DNA of 64,000 bases from Fibrobacter succinogenes (GCA_902756345.1 CACVQR010000004.1:1-64000); one strand, 5' to 3'; positions 50,292 to 59,113 are shown, counted from the first letter of the stretch. A program made the numbers and translations. Notes: a model not told the origin generated them from the letters alone.

Positions 50292-51872
50292 TTACTTCAT
50301 CACGCGTATCGTCGTGGAGCCTGCGCGGGATTTTGCGATGAACGTGCCGCCAGTTTTCACGAGGGCTTTCGCGCTGGCACGGAGTTCCTGCAATCCAGAG
50401 GCTCGCACCTTTCCCAAATAGTTGCCGTTCATGTCGAAGATGCGGTAGCTTTCGGTTCCGGCCGCATGCGATAGCGCGGGCTTTACAAAGGCTGTGCATT
50501 CATCAACGCAAACGACTTCATCCTCTCCGAACACAAAGTAATCCACGTCCATCCAGGAACCGGTTACCGTAAAGCGCAATATGTGTTCGCCCGCAGGGAG
50601 GTTCACCGTCGCCCGCACCTTGTTGTAGTCGTCGTAGTTGTCCTCGCCTTCGTTTTTCGGGACAGAGATTACGTCCGTGATGTTCTTGCCGTCAAGCGAC
50701 ATCTGGAAGTCCGAAGTCTCGTTTGCGGATGCGACCGACGCATAGAAGGAATATTCGCCCGCTTCCTTCACGTTCACGGTGTATTCGAGCCATTCGCCTT
50801 CCTGGTTGTAGCCCACGATGTAGCCCGTCGCCTTCTTGTAAATGTCGACGCCCGTCCCTTCGCGGTAATTGCTACCGCCATGGTCTTCGGAATCGTTTTC
50901 CTTGTAGGAGTCATTGCCCGAGCCGACACCCGGAATGTCGAAGTCTTCCGCCTCAATTTTGCCCGGAATTTCAAACGCCTTACCCTTGAAAGGCTTTTGC
51001 GGTTCGGGAACCACCGGAGCGCGGTTTATTGCCTTGAGCATCTGCTCCGCATAGCGCTTGCCGAACGTCACGTAGGCATCGTGACCGAAGTGGTAGCGGT
51101 CCACGCCATTGCCGCCAAGGCCCTCGGACGACGCGTAGTAAGTGTTGTCCATCGTATTCGGGAGTTTCGACACGCGGTCGGAATAGCAGCAGCCCGAACG
51201 CAGGAGCTCGCCCGCCACGAACGGCACCGTGTCGGAACTCATATTGAGCGCCTTCAGAATATCGTCGCGGGTCTTCTTCACGATTTTCGGCCAGTCCGGG
51301 TAGCCGCCGTCGGTTTCGCCCTGATGGAAGATGAATCCCTTGATGACGCCCACCTGCTGCGCCTTCTTCGCGATATCGATAATCGTCTTCGTCACATTGC
51401 CATCGCTGGCGTATTCTTTCGCGTAATTCTGGAGCCAGCTTTCGGCGCCCGCGAGGTAACTTGCATACTGATCTTGATCAAAGAGCTTGATGCTAGCGCC
51501 GCCCACCGCAACCGGGATAATCCCGATGGTCACGTCAGGCATGCTGTCGGCCATCGTGCGCCCGAACCAGTCGGCAATCGAAATCGTGTTGCCGCAGTTG
51601 AAGAGCGAGGGTACCGCCGGATAAACCTCACCCAACGTGTTGCGCCCCTTACCCGAGCACTTTTGCGTCGCAAAAATCTTGAACCGCGAATTTTCGACCT
51701 TATCGGCGCTCTGGGCATCGGCAGTGCCGCCCATGTTGGACTGGCCGTATGCGATGTAAATGTGGAAATTCGGGTCCGGAGCGGCATTCGCCAGAATTGC
51801 TCCGAACGACAACAAGCCCGCAGCAAAACATGCTGCCGGCACGAAACCTGAGAATTTATTTAAAAATCTCAT
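50292..51872 (-). CDS. Secreted CE6-type acetylxylan esterase with CBM6 and basic C-terminal domain
   Basis: 526 residues. Signal peptide (about 1-30); esterase domain (35-295) with 'IYIAYGQSNMGG' (nucleophile Ser block), 'PVAVGGASI', 'FIFHQGETDGG' and 'DRYHFGHDAYVTFGKRYAEQM' (catalytic His block); CBM6 (about 310-450, 'GKIEAEDFD', 'GYIVGYNQEGEWLEYTVNV', 'MDVDYFVFGE'); then a Lys/Arg-rich tail (about 465-526, 'YRIFDMNGNYLGKV') matching the basic terminal domain of F. succinogenes hemicellulases and resembling T9SS sorting domains. It probably deacetylates xylan outside the cell or on its surface. Confidence 0.88.
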   Translation of the reverse strand: MRFLNKFSGFVPAACFAAGLLSFGAILANAAPDPNFHIYIAYGQSNMGGTADAQSADKVENSRFKIFATQKCSGKGRNTLGEVYPAVPSLFNCGNTISIADWFGRTMADSMPDVTIGIIPVAVGGASIKLFDQDQYASYLAGAESWLQNYAKEYASDGNVTKTIIDIAKKAQQVGVIKGFIFHQGETDGGYPDWPKIVKKTRDDILKALNMSSDTVPFVAGELLRSGCCYSDRVSKLPNTMDNTYYASSEGLGGNGVDRYHFGHDAYVTFGKRYAEQMLKAINRAPVVPEPQKPFKGKAFEIPGKIEAEDFDIPGVGSGNDSYKENDSEDHGGSNYREGTGVDIYKKATGYIVGYNQEGEWLEYTVNVKEAGEYSFYASVASANETSDFQMSLDGKNITDVISVPKNEGEDNYDDYNKVRATVNLPAGEHILRFTVTGSWMDVDYFVFGEDEVVCVDECTAFVKPALSHAAGTESYRIFDMNGNYLGKVRASGLQELRASAKALVKTGGTFIAKSRAGSTTIRVMK

Positions 51873-51914
51873 GACATCCCTTCTTTTTCAAACATCCTTC
51901 TTAAAGATATCTTG

Positions 51915-51947
51915 AAAAAAACACAAAAGGCGCCCCCGGCGCCCTTA
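51915..51947. terminator. GC-rich hairpin upstream of the CE6 gene
   Basis: GGCGCC-CCC-GGCGCC flanked by AAAA and TTATTTT. It reads better as a plus-strand terminator, though no plus-strand gene ends just before it; it may block antisense or act as a boundary. Confidence 0.4.
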
Positions 51948-51954
51948 TTTTATA

Positions 51955-52165
51955 GACAGATTGTCAATGCATACAAAGAAAGTTAATCCCACGAAGTAAA
52001 TTCTGTTTATCGTCACACGAATTGTACAGTCACTTCGTTCCTGTACCAAATGCTCGCTTCGGTCATGACAATACAAGTATTGTCGCAACACTCAGCTTAC
52101 GCATTTGTCGGGAAAAAAATTCAAATCAGATTTTACGTTAGTAAAATCGAATCAGTGTGACACTC
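51955..52165. other. Gene-free region with several short hairpins
   Basis: No gene seen. Inverted repeats: GTACAG/CCTGTAC around 52024-52047, GACAATAC/GTATTGTC around 52068-52085, GATTTTAC/GTAAAATC around 52131-52149 and GTGTGACAC around 52155-52163. GTACAG/CCTGTAC recalls the stem of the 85-bp units at 3672-3890 but the rest does not match. Confidence 0.45.
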
Positions 52166-52168
52166 ATA

Positions 52169-52199
52169 CAAAAAAGCCCCGTCGCTTGGACGAGGCTTT
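52169..52199 (-). terminator. Rho-independent terminator of efp
   Basis: AGCCCCGTC (52175-52183) pairs with GACGAGGCT (52189-52197); on the minus strand it is followed by six T. Confidence 0.88.
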
Positions 52200-52221
52200 T
52201 AATGTCGTTTTTTATAAAAGA

Positions 52222-52806
52222 TTACTTAGCTCTTTCGAGGTAAGAACCGTCGCGGGTGTCCACGCGGATCTTGGTGTTGTTCTCGATGAAGAGCGGAATC
52301 ATCACCTTGGCGCCGGTTTCAACGGTGCATTCACGCATCACGTTACCGCTGGTGTTGCCCTGGACTGCCGGAGGAGCGTCGATGATCATGAGGTCAACGA
52401 AGGTAGGCGGAATCACTTCGATCGGAAGCGTAGCGCCGGACTTCGGGTCCTTCCACCAAGTGACTTCGACAGTAGCGCCGTCGAGGAGCCAAACTTCGCA
52501 GCCATTGAGAGCTTCCTTGGAGATTTCTTCAGTTTCCTGAGTTTCGTTGTTCAAGAAATACCAAGTAGAACCGTCATTGTAGAGGTAGGTCATTTCGGTG
52601 AAGGTCACGTCGGCTTCTTCAACCGTATCGCCACTCTTCCAGGTGCGTTCGAGGGTGCGGCCGGTCACCAAGTTCTTGATGCGAACGCGGTTAAAGGCCT
52701 GGCCCTTACCCGGCTTCACGAACTGGTTTTCGATGATTTCGTACGGCTGACCATCAACCATGATTTTAAGTTTCTTGCGGAATTCGTTGGTGCTTACAGT
52801 ACCCAT
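52222..52806 (-). CDS. efp: Elongation factor P
   Basis: 194 residues, three-domain beta-barrel protein that relieves ribosome stalling at polyproline. 'KPGKGQAFNRVRIKNL' has the tip Lys34 that EpmA/EpmB-type enzymes beta-lysylate; the C-terminal OB domain has 'GNVMRECTVETGAKVMIPLFIENNTKIRVDTRDGSYLERAK'. AGAGG precedes the ATG. Divergent from epmB, 41 bp apart, sharing a palindromic -7 box. Polyproline targets in this window include the MglA tail and the helicase linker, which is suggestive only. Confidence 0.95.
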   Translation of the reverse strand: MGTVSTNEFRKKLKIMVDGQPYEIIENQFVKPGKGQAFNRVRIKNLVTGRTLERTWKSGDTVEEADVTFTEMTYLYNDGSTWYFLNNETQETEEISKEALNGCEVWLLDGATVEVTWWKDPKSGATLPIEVIPPTFVDLMIIDAPPAVQGNTSGNVMRECTVETGAKVMIPLFIENNTKIRVDTRDGSYLERAK

Positions 52807-52831
52807 ATTATCCTCTTGTTGATTTTGATTC

Positions 52832-52839
52832 TAAATTTA
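52832..52839. promoter_or_regulatory. Palindromic -7-like box TAAATTTA shared by efp and epmB
   Basis: TAAATTTA reads the same on both strands and fits TAnnTTTA in each direction: 25 nt before the efp ATG (minus) and 8 nt before the epmB ATG (plus). One box could serve both genes. Confidence 0.4.
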
Positions 52840-52847
52840 GCAATATA

Positions 52848-53822
52848 ATGGACGACTCCTCAAAAGTTTTCACGCAAATCCCTGACTTTTTGGACTATTT
52901 GGGATCCGATTTGGCGACAGTCATTGCCAAAACGACCGCACTTGCCGACCTTGACCTGAATCCGAAGTTTCCGTTTCTTTGTTCTAGGCATTACGCCGAC
53001 CTGATCAAGAAGGCTGGCGACCCAGCCGCCCTGTTGCGCGAAATTTTGCCCACCAAGGACGAACTCAAGAAGGTCGAAGGCTTTGTAGACGATCCCGTGG
53101 GCGATTTACCGGCCGGAAAATCCGACTGCGTGATCCAGAAATACGACCAACGAGCCCTGATTGTCTCGACCGCCACCTGCGGTGCCCGTTGCCGTTTCTG
53201 TTTCCGCAAGAACTACCCGTTCCAGAACACACCCGACGTTGCACGCCAGGTGAGCCACTGGCTCGACACCCATACCGACGTCTGGGAAGTGATTCTTTCG
53301 GGCGGTGACCCGCTGACTCTCGGTCCCGGCGCCTTCCGCGAACTGATTGAAGCGATTGCGATGCACCCCTCGGTTACCACGCTCAGAATCCACACGAGAC
53401 TCCCCGTGATGCGCCCGGACCTGGTGATGCAGCATTTTGAACTGCTGCGCGAACTGCCGGCTAGGTTTAGCTGCGTGCTGGTGTCGCATGTAGACCACGC
53501 CGACGAACTCGACGAAGAATCGGCAAGCGTGTTTGCACAACTGCGCTTTAGCGGTTGGACGCTTCTGAACCAGAGCGTGCTGCTAAGGGGAATCAGCGAT
53601 GACGCCCTCAAGCTCACCGCCTTGTGCCGCAAACTTTTTGAGCAGGGTGTGCTCCCCTACTACCTGCACCAGCTGGACCACGCAAACGGGGTCGCCCACT
53701 TCGAAGTAGCTGATGACGAAGCCCGCGAGCTGATTGCAGAAATCCGCACCAAGCTGCCCGGCTATCTGGTGCCGAAACTTGTACGAGAAATCGCCGGCGA
53801 GAAGAGTAAAACTCCTATTTAG
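52848..53822 (+). CDS. epmB: EF-P--(R)-beta-lysine ligase partner: lysine 2,3-aminomutase-like EpmB
   Basis: 324 residues, the short class of the KamA family. Radical SAM motif 'CGARCRFCFR' near residue 110, 'EVILSGGDPLTL' near 145, 'RIHTRLPVMRPD' and, near the end, 'PYYLHQLDHANGVAHFEV' with the PLP Lys region. EpmB converts (S)-alpha-lysine to (R)-beta-lysine for attachment to EF-P Lys34 by EpmA. Placement next to efp supports EpmB over a free lysine aminomutase. No epmA in the window. No Shine-Dalgarno; nearly leaderless. Confidence 0.92.
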   Translation: MDDSSKVFTQIPDFLDYLGSDLATVIAKTTALADLDLNPKFPFLCSRHYADLIKKAGDPAALLREILPTKDELKKVEGFVDDPVGDLPAGKSDCVIQKYDQRALIVSTATCGARCRFCFRKNYPFQNTPDVARQVSHWLDTHTDVWEVILSGGDPLTLGPGAFRELIEAIAMHPSVTTLRIHTRLPVMRPDLVMQHFELLRELPARFSCVLVSHVDHADELDEESASVFAQLRFSGWTLLNQSVLLRGISDDALKLTALCRKLFEQGVLPYYLHQLDHANGVAHFEVADDEARELIAEIRTKLPGYLVPKLVREIAGEKSKTPI

Positions 53823-53875
53823 CAATGAGCTCGTGCCGGAGGCGATCGACCTCGCAGCTCATAGCTCACACCTAA
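53819..53875. repeat. GACCTCG/TAGCTCA heptamer element between convergent genes
   Basis: TTAGCAATGAGCTCG at the left contains the epmB stop (TAG); then GGAGGCGATC, GACCTCG, CAGCTCA, TAGCTCA, CACCTAA. The last unit holds the TAG stop of the Omp85 gene (53872-53874). Left and right arms (TGAGC versus GCTCA) are complementary. Same design as 33053-33224. Confidence 0.75.
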
Positions 53876-55245
53876 AATAAAGTTTTTAGGCCGAAACCTA
53901 TAATGCCGTCAAGGTAATTCTCGCCGTTGCGTAGCGCGTAATACAGGTTCACGCTCCAGTTGCCGCGGTACTGCGTAAAGGCCACACCATAATCATGTTC
54001 GCGCTTCCAGCCATGTTCCGGCGCAAATGCGCGGTAAAGCCCCGGCTGGTAGAAAGCCTCGATGCTCAAGTCGTAGCCATCTTGCCATAGAATCGCGAAT
54101 TCGGAATACCCGTAGGCGCGGCTCCGCATAAAGCGTACGTCCATGCCCTTGAAGCTATCCATGCCCCCCAGCGCGAAATAATCGAAGCGGTCCAAGTCCG
54201 CATCGGTCGGGAATATTCCGCCGGCAGCCCCGCTAAAGCGAGTTATCCAGTTGCCATAAATCGGCAAGTACCGCGAGAATTTGGCTGACGCCTTCAGGTA
54301 ATTGTCCAAGGAATCCGGGCGGTCCATATTCCAAACAATCGAGCCGTTGAATCGCGTACCCGAGCGCGGCAATACAAATCGGTCAAGCGACACATAAGAG
54401 AGTTCAAAGGTCGATGTTTTTCGGTTGCTACCGATGCCGAGGAACACGCCCAAGGTAAAGTCAAAGCCGATGTCGCGGGAAATTCCGATTTCGCCGTAGG
54501 CATCGCGTTCCGAAGAATCTTCGTCGAAATAGCCGCGGGCAAACACGTTCCATTCAGAACCGAAAATCCACGGTTCCTTGTACGAACCTTCTAGCCTGCG
54601 GGCATTATCTGCAGTATAGCCTTCTAGAGTCAAGTCGCGGGCTGTTCCGCGAATGTTATAGAGAGCCACATTCACGTTGCCTTCCCACTCGTCGGTTTCG
54701 CTGGAATACGTGAGTAACGCATATGCCTCGGAAACGGCGGCCGCCTGCATGTGGTACACCGGGATTATGCGGTTGCGCACCGGGTCACGGAAGATTTGTG
54801 CCGGAGCCGTACGGTTGTAATAGCCCAAGCTCGCAAGCTTCATGTCGGAGCGTTCCAATTCCAGCGGTGACACGAGTTTTCCCGGTTCGATTTTCGTTTG
54901 CCGGCGGAACACCTCGATGTCGCTACCCGAGGAATCCATGTTCTCGGGATCTGCCCAGACCCAAGGAATACCGCGATCTAATTGAACCGTCAGCACGCCA
55001 GCCGAATCCAGCTCGCCAGAAAGTTTTGCCGACAAGAATCCCCGATTTTCATAATAGCTCACAATACGGTCTCGCATAAGCAGCCAACTTTCGCAGGATT
55101 TGCCCACCAGCGCCTGCACTTGGGTTTCTTCGTACAATTCGCGCTCGCCCACCCACTGCACCGCCGTAATGCGGCACCCTTCCGAAGCAGAAGATGCAAC
55201 AACAACGAAAAGCATTGTTGCAATAAAAAGGAAACTCTTCACCAT
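53872..55245 (-). CDS. Omp85-family outer-membrane assembly/translocation protein
   Basis: About 457 residues from the ATG at 55245 (start of the signal peptide 'MVKSFLFIATMLFVVVASSA'); a farther ATG at 55299 would add 18 residues encoded by heptamer repeats. POTRA-like N-terminus ('CRITAVQWVGERELYEETQVQALVGKSCESWLLMRDRIVSYYENRGFLSAKL', then a second weaker one), followed by a barrel with 'FALGGMDSFKGMDVRFMRSRAYGYSEFAILW' as the lid loop and a terminal Phe ('GFGLKTLF'). Possibly a dedicated assembly factor for the large OMP just upstream in the same operon. Confidence 0.82.
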   Translation of the reverse strand: MVKSFLFIATMLFVVVASSASEGCRITAVQWVGERELYEETQVQALVGKSCESWLLMRDRIVSYYENRGFLSAKLSGELDSAGVLTVQLDRGIPWVWADPENMDSSGSDIEVFRRQTKIEPGKLVSPLELERSDMKLASLGYYNRTAPAQIFRDPVRNRIIPVYHMQAAAVSEAYALLTYSSETDEWEGNVNVALYNIRGTARDLTLEGYTADNARRLEGSYKEPWIFGSEWNVFARGYFDEDSSERDAYGEIGISRDIGFDFTLGVFLGIGSNRKTSTFELSYVSLDRFVLPRSGTRFNGSIVWNMDRPDSLDNYLKASAKFSRYLPIYGNWITRFSGAAGGIFPTDADLDRFDYFALGGMDSFKGMDVRFMRSRAYGYSEFAILWQDGYDLSIEAFYQPGLYRAFAPEHGWKREHDYGVAFTQYRGNWSVNLYYALRNGENYLDGIIGFGLKTLF

Positions 55246-55270
55246 ACAGATGCTATGCACACAAAACAAA

Positions 55271-55305
55271 TTCCGAACTCTGAATTCCGAATTACGCATT
55301 AGAAG
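55271..55305. repeat. Heptamer array, TTCCGAA type (5 units)
   Basis: TTCCGAA, CTCTGAA, TTCCGAA, TTACGCA, TTAGAAG in 7-bp phase. The last unit holds the TAA stop of the large OMP gene (55299-55301). Same family as 42888-42969. Confidence 0.8.
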
Positions 55306-58187
55306 TACGCCCTCGCTTCGGTGCTAAGCTTCTGGAAGATATTCTCTTCGGCGTCGCCAAACCGCAAAATGTAACTGCAACCCATCGTCAAGAAATCATT
55401 CAAATCCACAGAGAGCGAAAATTCAAAACGATACGTACGGCCATCGCTGTAGCCATCCATCACCTGGTACGGGATTATGTCGCCATGGCTTTTGACTTGC
55501 ACCACCGAGAAGTTCGCATAAGAATTCACCTTTTTCTGGCGATTGTAACCGACACGCAAGGCACCTTCCCAAAGGTCGGCATCAAACAGGCCTTCTTCGC
55601 GACCAGAGCCATCGCCCCCTTCGCCAGTGCGGTAACGCCCGAGCGGTTGCACAAAGAATCCCTGCAAAAAGTCAAAGCGGTAGCGCAGCGTTCCGTCGTA
55701 AATATCCCAGTTCCATTCCTGCATGGCCGAAAGTTCGTTTTCTTGAATCAGGAGCGTGCCGCCCACAAAATGATCCAGATTGATGCGGTAGCCCGCTTCG
55801 AATTCATGCGAGTAAGAGGTCTCGTAATACGAAATCGAAGAAAGTTTTTTATCGAATGTGGCGCCCGGCTTGTACGTAAGCGAAACGCCCGAAGGATGTT
55901 GCCAGTCCACCAAGCCCTCCACCGCCATACGGCCCGATGTCATGCGGTGCAGTTGCGAAGTCGTGACCGGCGGGAAGTATATTTTTTTGCCCGTAGTATC
56001 GCTCCCTTCGCCCTCATACGAACCGCCGAAAGTCACATCGCGCAAGAATCCGTCGCGCACGCCAAAGACAAGCCCCGGATTAAAACGAAGTTCAATATTG
56101 AATGCAGCATCTGACGAAAGAACGGCGCCCACGGAATCGTTGCGGCCCATGCCTTCGTACACAAAGTCGCCGTTATCCACTCCTTCAATGTAACTGGATG
56201 TCAAGCTGTCATAGCGCACATCGCCCGTACCCGGCGCAACCGCCTTGTAGACGGCTGTATAAATCTGTTCTTCGGTCAAGCCCAATTTATACGCCACATT
56301 GCCCAGCCAGCCCAGTTCTTCGCCACCAAAGCGAGAATTCAAATTGGCGAGCCAGCTATTTTCGCTTTCCGAAGAATCAGTGCGCATGCGTTCGTATTGC
56401 AGCAAGTGCGCCAAGGTAAAGTAGCGGCTATTGTAATTTGCCTCTTGCACCCAGGTGGCAGCCCACAAGGAATCAGCCCATTCATCGCCATAGGTATCGC
56501 CACGGCGCTTGGCCATTCGCCCGCTTACGCTTTCACGTATCTCGCCGCGGTCAAAATAAATTCCTAAGCCGCTCGAAGACTTGCCGTAAACCACCTCGTC
56601 TTCCACTTCGTCCAAATTGATTTTCGTAAAACGCAAGTCGCCGGCACCAAACGGGCGAACCATTCCTTGCAAGAATTCGGCATTCGCCGTTCCTTGATAG
56701 CGTTCCATTTCGCGTTCTTGCAAACTCGCCACACGAATCAAAGCGAGTTCTCCCAAGGCATTCCGGTTGCGGTGCTGCACGCCTAACTGCACACGCGAAG
56801 AATTCCAGTCTTCTCCGGCATTACGGCGGTAACCCCACTGCGCAGACCCGTACCATTCTTTTGCAAACCGCGCACGCATCGTGAATTCATCGTGCAACAA
56901 GTCGTCATCCAGGAAAGCGGAATCACTATACGCCAAGTCCCAGCTATCGCGCAGGCCGTAAAGGTTCCAGTCCAAATCAGCCCCCGGATGTTTCAGAATA
57001 TCAAAGCCCTGATGCACGCGGTTTCCGTACACCGACATCGCAATCGGGAAATGCACCAGGTCGCGGGTAGAATCACTCGATACATACCAACGGAAGGCTT
57101 TGCCCTCGTTTCCGCCAACATGCTTTGATACGATGTTTGTGTCAGTGCGGTTCATCGCCATTTCAAAGTCGGCATAGAACTGTCTATTCTGTTGCACACG
57201 AATGCGGGCGTTCATGCGTTCCGTCCTGTCGGGCCTGTTCAAAGGGGGCAACGTATCATCACGCACAAAATCGTCACCGCGGTCTGCCTTAAGCATTGCA
57301 TAATCTTCATCGGTCCACACGCCGCGCTTTAAGCGGTCTACATCGTTTTCGAGTCTAAAGCCCGACACATCCAAATACAGGTTCGGGTGTCTGTAGTTTG
57401 CCGCAGCGCCCTTGAGCATGTAGATATTGTCATTTTCGTAAGCGTCGTACTCCACGCGGATTTCGTCATCGAAACTCGGCAACACTGAGCCCTTAAAATC
57501 GAGCATGCCGCCCGCGTAATTCACCAGGTAATCCTTACCGCGCGTGAGTTTAACGCCATTCAGCCACACGGTTTCGGACTGCGGCACCACCGCAACAAAA
57601 CTGCCGGAGCCGTCCAGCGAATAGCCCAATTGTTGGCCACTTACACCGTTAAACGTCCGCATAAAATGTTTCACTTCGTCAGTACCGATAACGCCACGCA
57701 CCTGCGTGTATCCGCCACCAAAGTCGCCGCGCACTCCACCCATGGCGCCAAGAGACGCTCGCGAAATTCCGGTGAAACCCATCGAAGAATCCACCCAGGT
57801 CAAATCGCCCAAGTGCAAAAAGTAATGCGGTGATTCCACGCGAAAATAAATCTGGTCCACCTCGCGGAGAGTCGCCGTCGTCTGGTCGCCCGCGCGACGC
57901 CCCACATCAGAAAGCAAAGCGTCAATATACACACTGTCGGTCAAGCGCCCCGTAATCGAAAGGCGCAATTCCTGATCCACTTGCGTACCGCCATCGCCAA
58001 CAGTCACTTGGACCATTTTGTAGCCGTGCGTTTCAAGGGAATCCTTGCGGGCCGAAGTATCCGCATTTTGAGCATAAGAATTTCCGCGGACAAGTAAGGC
58101 CGGATCCCATACCGGCAAAGAATCCGTATCCATACCCCATGCGAGTACAGAAAGCAGAAAGAGTCCCAACCAGAACTGCCGGGACAT
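55299..58187 (-). CDS. Large outer-membrane beta-barrel protein of unknown function
   Basis: 962 residues with a signal peptide (about 1-17). The N-terminal half has 'SETVWLNGVKLTRGKDYLVNYAGGMLDFKGSVLPSFDDEIRVEYDAYE' (about 205-255), a strand-rich motif also found in large surface beta proteins such as SprA-type translocons; then many amphipathic strands typical of a big barrel, ending in an aromatic 'LSTEARAYF'. It is coupled to a DUF2914-like membrane protein (5 bp apart) upstream and an Omp85 protein downstream, in an operon led by MglA. I do not assign a function; a channel or surface-machine component is possible. Confidence 0.7.
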   Translation of the reverse strand: MSRQFWLGLFLLSVLAWGMDTDSLPVWDPALLVRGNSYAQNADTSARKDSLETHGYKMVQVTVGDGGTQVDQELRLSITGRLTDSVYIDALLSDVGRRAGDQTTATLREVDQIYFRVESPHYFLHLGDLTWVDSSMGFTGISRASLGAMGGVRGDFGGGYTQVRGVIGTDEVKHFMRTFNGVSGQQLGYSLDGSGSFVAVVPQSETVWLNGVKLTRGKDYLVNYAGGMLDFKGSVLPSFDDEIRVEYDAYENDNIYMLKGAAANYRHPNLYLDVSGFRLENDVDRLKRGVWTDEDYAMLKADRGDDFVRDDTLPPLNRPDRTERMNARIRVQQNRQFYADFEMAMNRTDTNIVSKHVGGNEGKAFRWYVSSDSTRDLVHFPIAMSVYGNRVHQGFDILKHPGADLDWNLYGLRDSWDLAYSDSAFLDDDLLHDEFTMRARFAKEWYGSAQWGYRRNAGEDWNSSRVQLGVQHRNRNALGELALIRVASLQEREMERYQGTANAEFLQGMVRPFGAGDLRFTKINLDEVEDEVVYGKSSSGLGIYFDRGEIRESVSGRMAKRRGDTYGDEWADSLWAATWVQEANYNSRYFTLAHLLQYERMRTDSSESENSWLANLNSRFGGEELGWLGNVAYKLGLTEEQIYTAVYKAVAPGTGDVRYDSLTSSYIEGVDNGDFVYEGMGRNDSVGAVLSSDAAFNIELRFNPGLVFGVRDGFLRDVTFGGSYEGEGSDTTGKKIYFPPVTTSQLHRMTSGRMAVEGLVDWQHPSGVSLTYKPGATFDKKLSSISYYETSYSHEFEAGYRINLDHFVGGTLLIQENELSAMQEWNWDIYDGTLRYRFDFLQGFFVQPLGRYRTGEGGDGSGREEGLFDADLWEGALRVGYNRQKKVNSYANFSVVQVKSHGDIIPYQVMDGYSDGRTYRFEFSLSVDLNDFLTMGCSYILRFGDAEENIFQKLSTEARAYF

Positions 58188-58192
58188 GGGGC

Positions 58193-58654
58193 TTACCTTT
58201 CGTTAGGTTCTACGATAAACTGGCGGGTTGCAAGCAGCTTGCGCCCGGCCACCAGGTCCACACTCCACTCGCCCGGCTTCAAAAGATTCGGAACAATGGT
58301 CGTGAGACATACATCCTGCGACATATCGCAAGCAAGCTTTTGCACCGTATCGGCTCCGTTAAACCAAATATGCATTAGGGAGTCGTCCCCGAGTTGCAAC
58401 GCCGACGAGACCGTGGAGTAGTAGTAAAGACGCATGCCCTCTTCGAACACGCTATCGACACCGAACGGAGAGCCATTCACAATATGGCTACAGACAACGC
58501 TTTGCGCCATCGAAAGTTCCGTATCGGCAGAATTCCAAATGGTTTCGGCGCCGTGCAAGGCAACCACAATTCGGTGAATCAAAAAGCCAAGAAAGACCAC
58601 CATCACGACAATCGTCGTTTTCCGCAAATTGCGAAGCGGAGGAAGTTTTGTCAC
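58193..58654 (-). CDS. DUF2914-like single-pass membrane protein
   Basis: 153 residues, GTG start with AGGA upstream. One TM helix (about 14-33), then a periplasmic part with 'GMRLYYYSTVSSALQLGDDSLMHIWFNGADTVQKLACDM' and 'LLKPGEWSVDLVAGRKLLATRQFIVE', the order seen in DUF2914 domains (hxW-nG, pGxWxV, fxV). Two Cys pairs may form disulfides. The function of the domain is unknown. Part of the MglA-to-Omp85 operon; it could link the inner-membrane side to the outer-membrane protein. Confidence 0.6.
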   Translation of the reverse strand: MTKLPPLRNLRKTTIVVMVVFLGFLIHRIVVALHGAETIWNSADTELSMAQSVVCSHIVNGSPFGVDSVFEEGMRLYYYSTVSSALQLGDDSLMHIWFNGADTVQKLACDMSQDVCLTTIVPNLLKPGEWSVDLVAGRKLLATRQFIVEPNER

Positions 58655-58676
58655 AAGGCAGTCCTAGATCAAAAGT

Positions 58677-59096
58677 TTAACGAACCAGGCGGCTTGTATT
58701 CTGCGTAAAGGCAGGAACAGCATCGACCAGTTTTTCGACCAACAGGCGGTTAAAGTCTTCGATACGGTTCGGAAGCTTGGAACCCGGGAAAATCTGCACC
58801 AACAAGAGCGCCTGGTCTACAGGAGCAATGTAAATGGAACGGGATTCACCGCTGAAAGAAACAGCCTGGAAGTTTTCGCCACCGAGCATCATGCCCACCT
58901 GGCGGGCAGAGTCGAAAGACGCCGTGCTAAGCACGGCAAGCGGAGTAGCATCGATTCCCAAAGAACCGACTTCTGCAATAATGGATCCGTCACGATGGCA
59001 AAGAACAATATATTCAGCTTTGACGCTCGCCTGGTATGCAGTCATTAAACGCTGGACCTTGGCGGCATCATCGGAATAAATGGTAAAATCGCTCAT
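58677..59096 (-). CDS. Roadblock/LC7 protein, MglB-like
   Basis: 139 residues of the roadblock fold: 'AEYIVLCHRDGSIIAEVGSLGIDATPLAVLSTASFDSARQVGMMLGGENFQAVSFSGESRSIYIAPVDQALLLVQIF'. In Myxococcus MglB is the GTPase-activating protein of MglA and marks the lagging pole. Here it follows the MglA gene by 17 bp, so the same pairing is likely. GAGG precedes the ATG. Confidence 0.88.
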   Translation of the reverse strand: MSDFTIYSDDAAKVQRLMTAYQASVKAEYIVLCHRDGSIIAEVGSLGIDATPLAVLSTASFDSARQVGMMLGGENFQAVSFSGESRSIYIAPVDQALLLVQIFPGSKLPNRIEDFNRLLVEKLVDAVPAFTQNTSRLVR

Positions 59097-59113
59097 TATG
59101 CACCCTCGTTAAA

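Noticed and set aside
50583-51851. 422-residue open frame opposite the CE6 gene
   Set aside because: Low-complexity Val/Arg/His composition; the esterase and CBM6 on the other strand are unambiguous.
55246-55299. Upstream start (ATG at 55299) for the Omp85 gene
   Set aside because: It would add 18 residues coded by heptamers before an otherwise complete signal peptide; the overlapping TAATG is an accident of the repeat more likely than a real start, though this is not proven.
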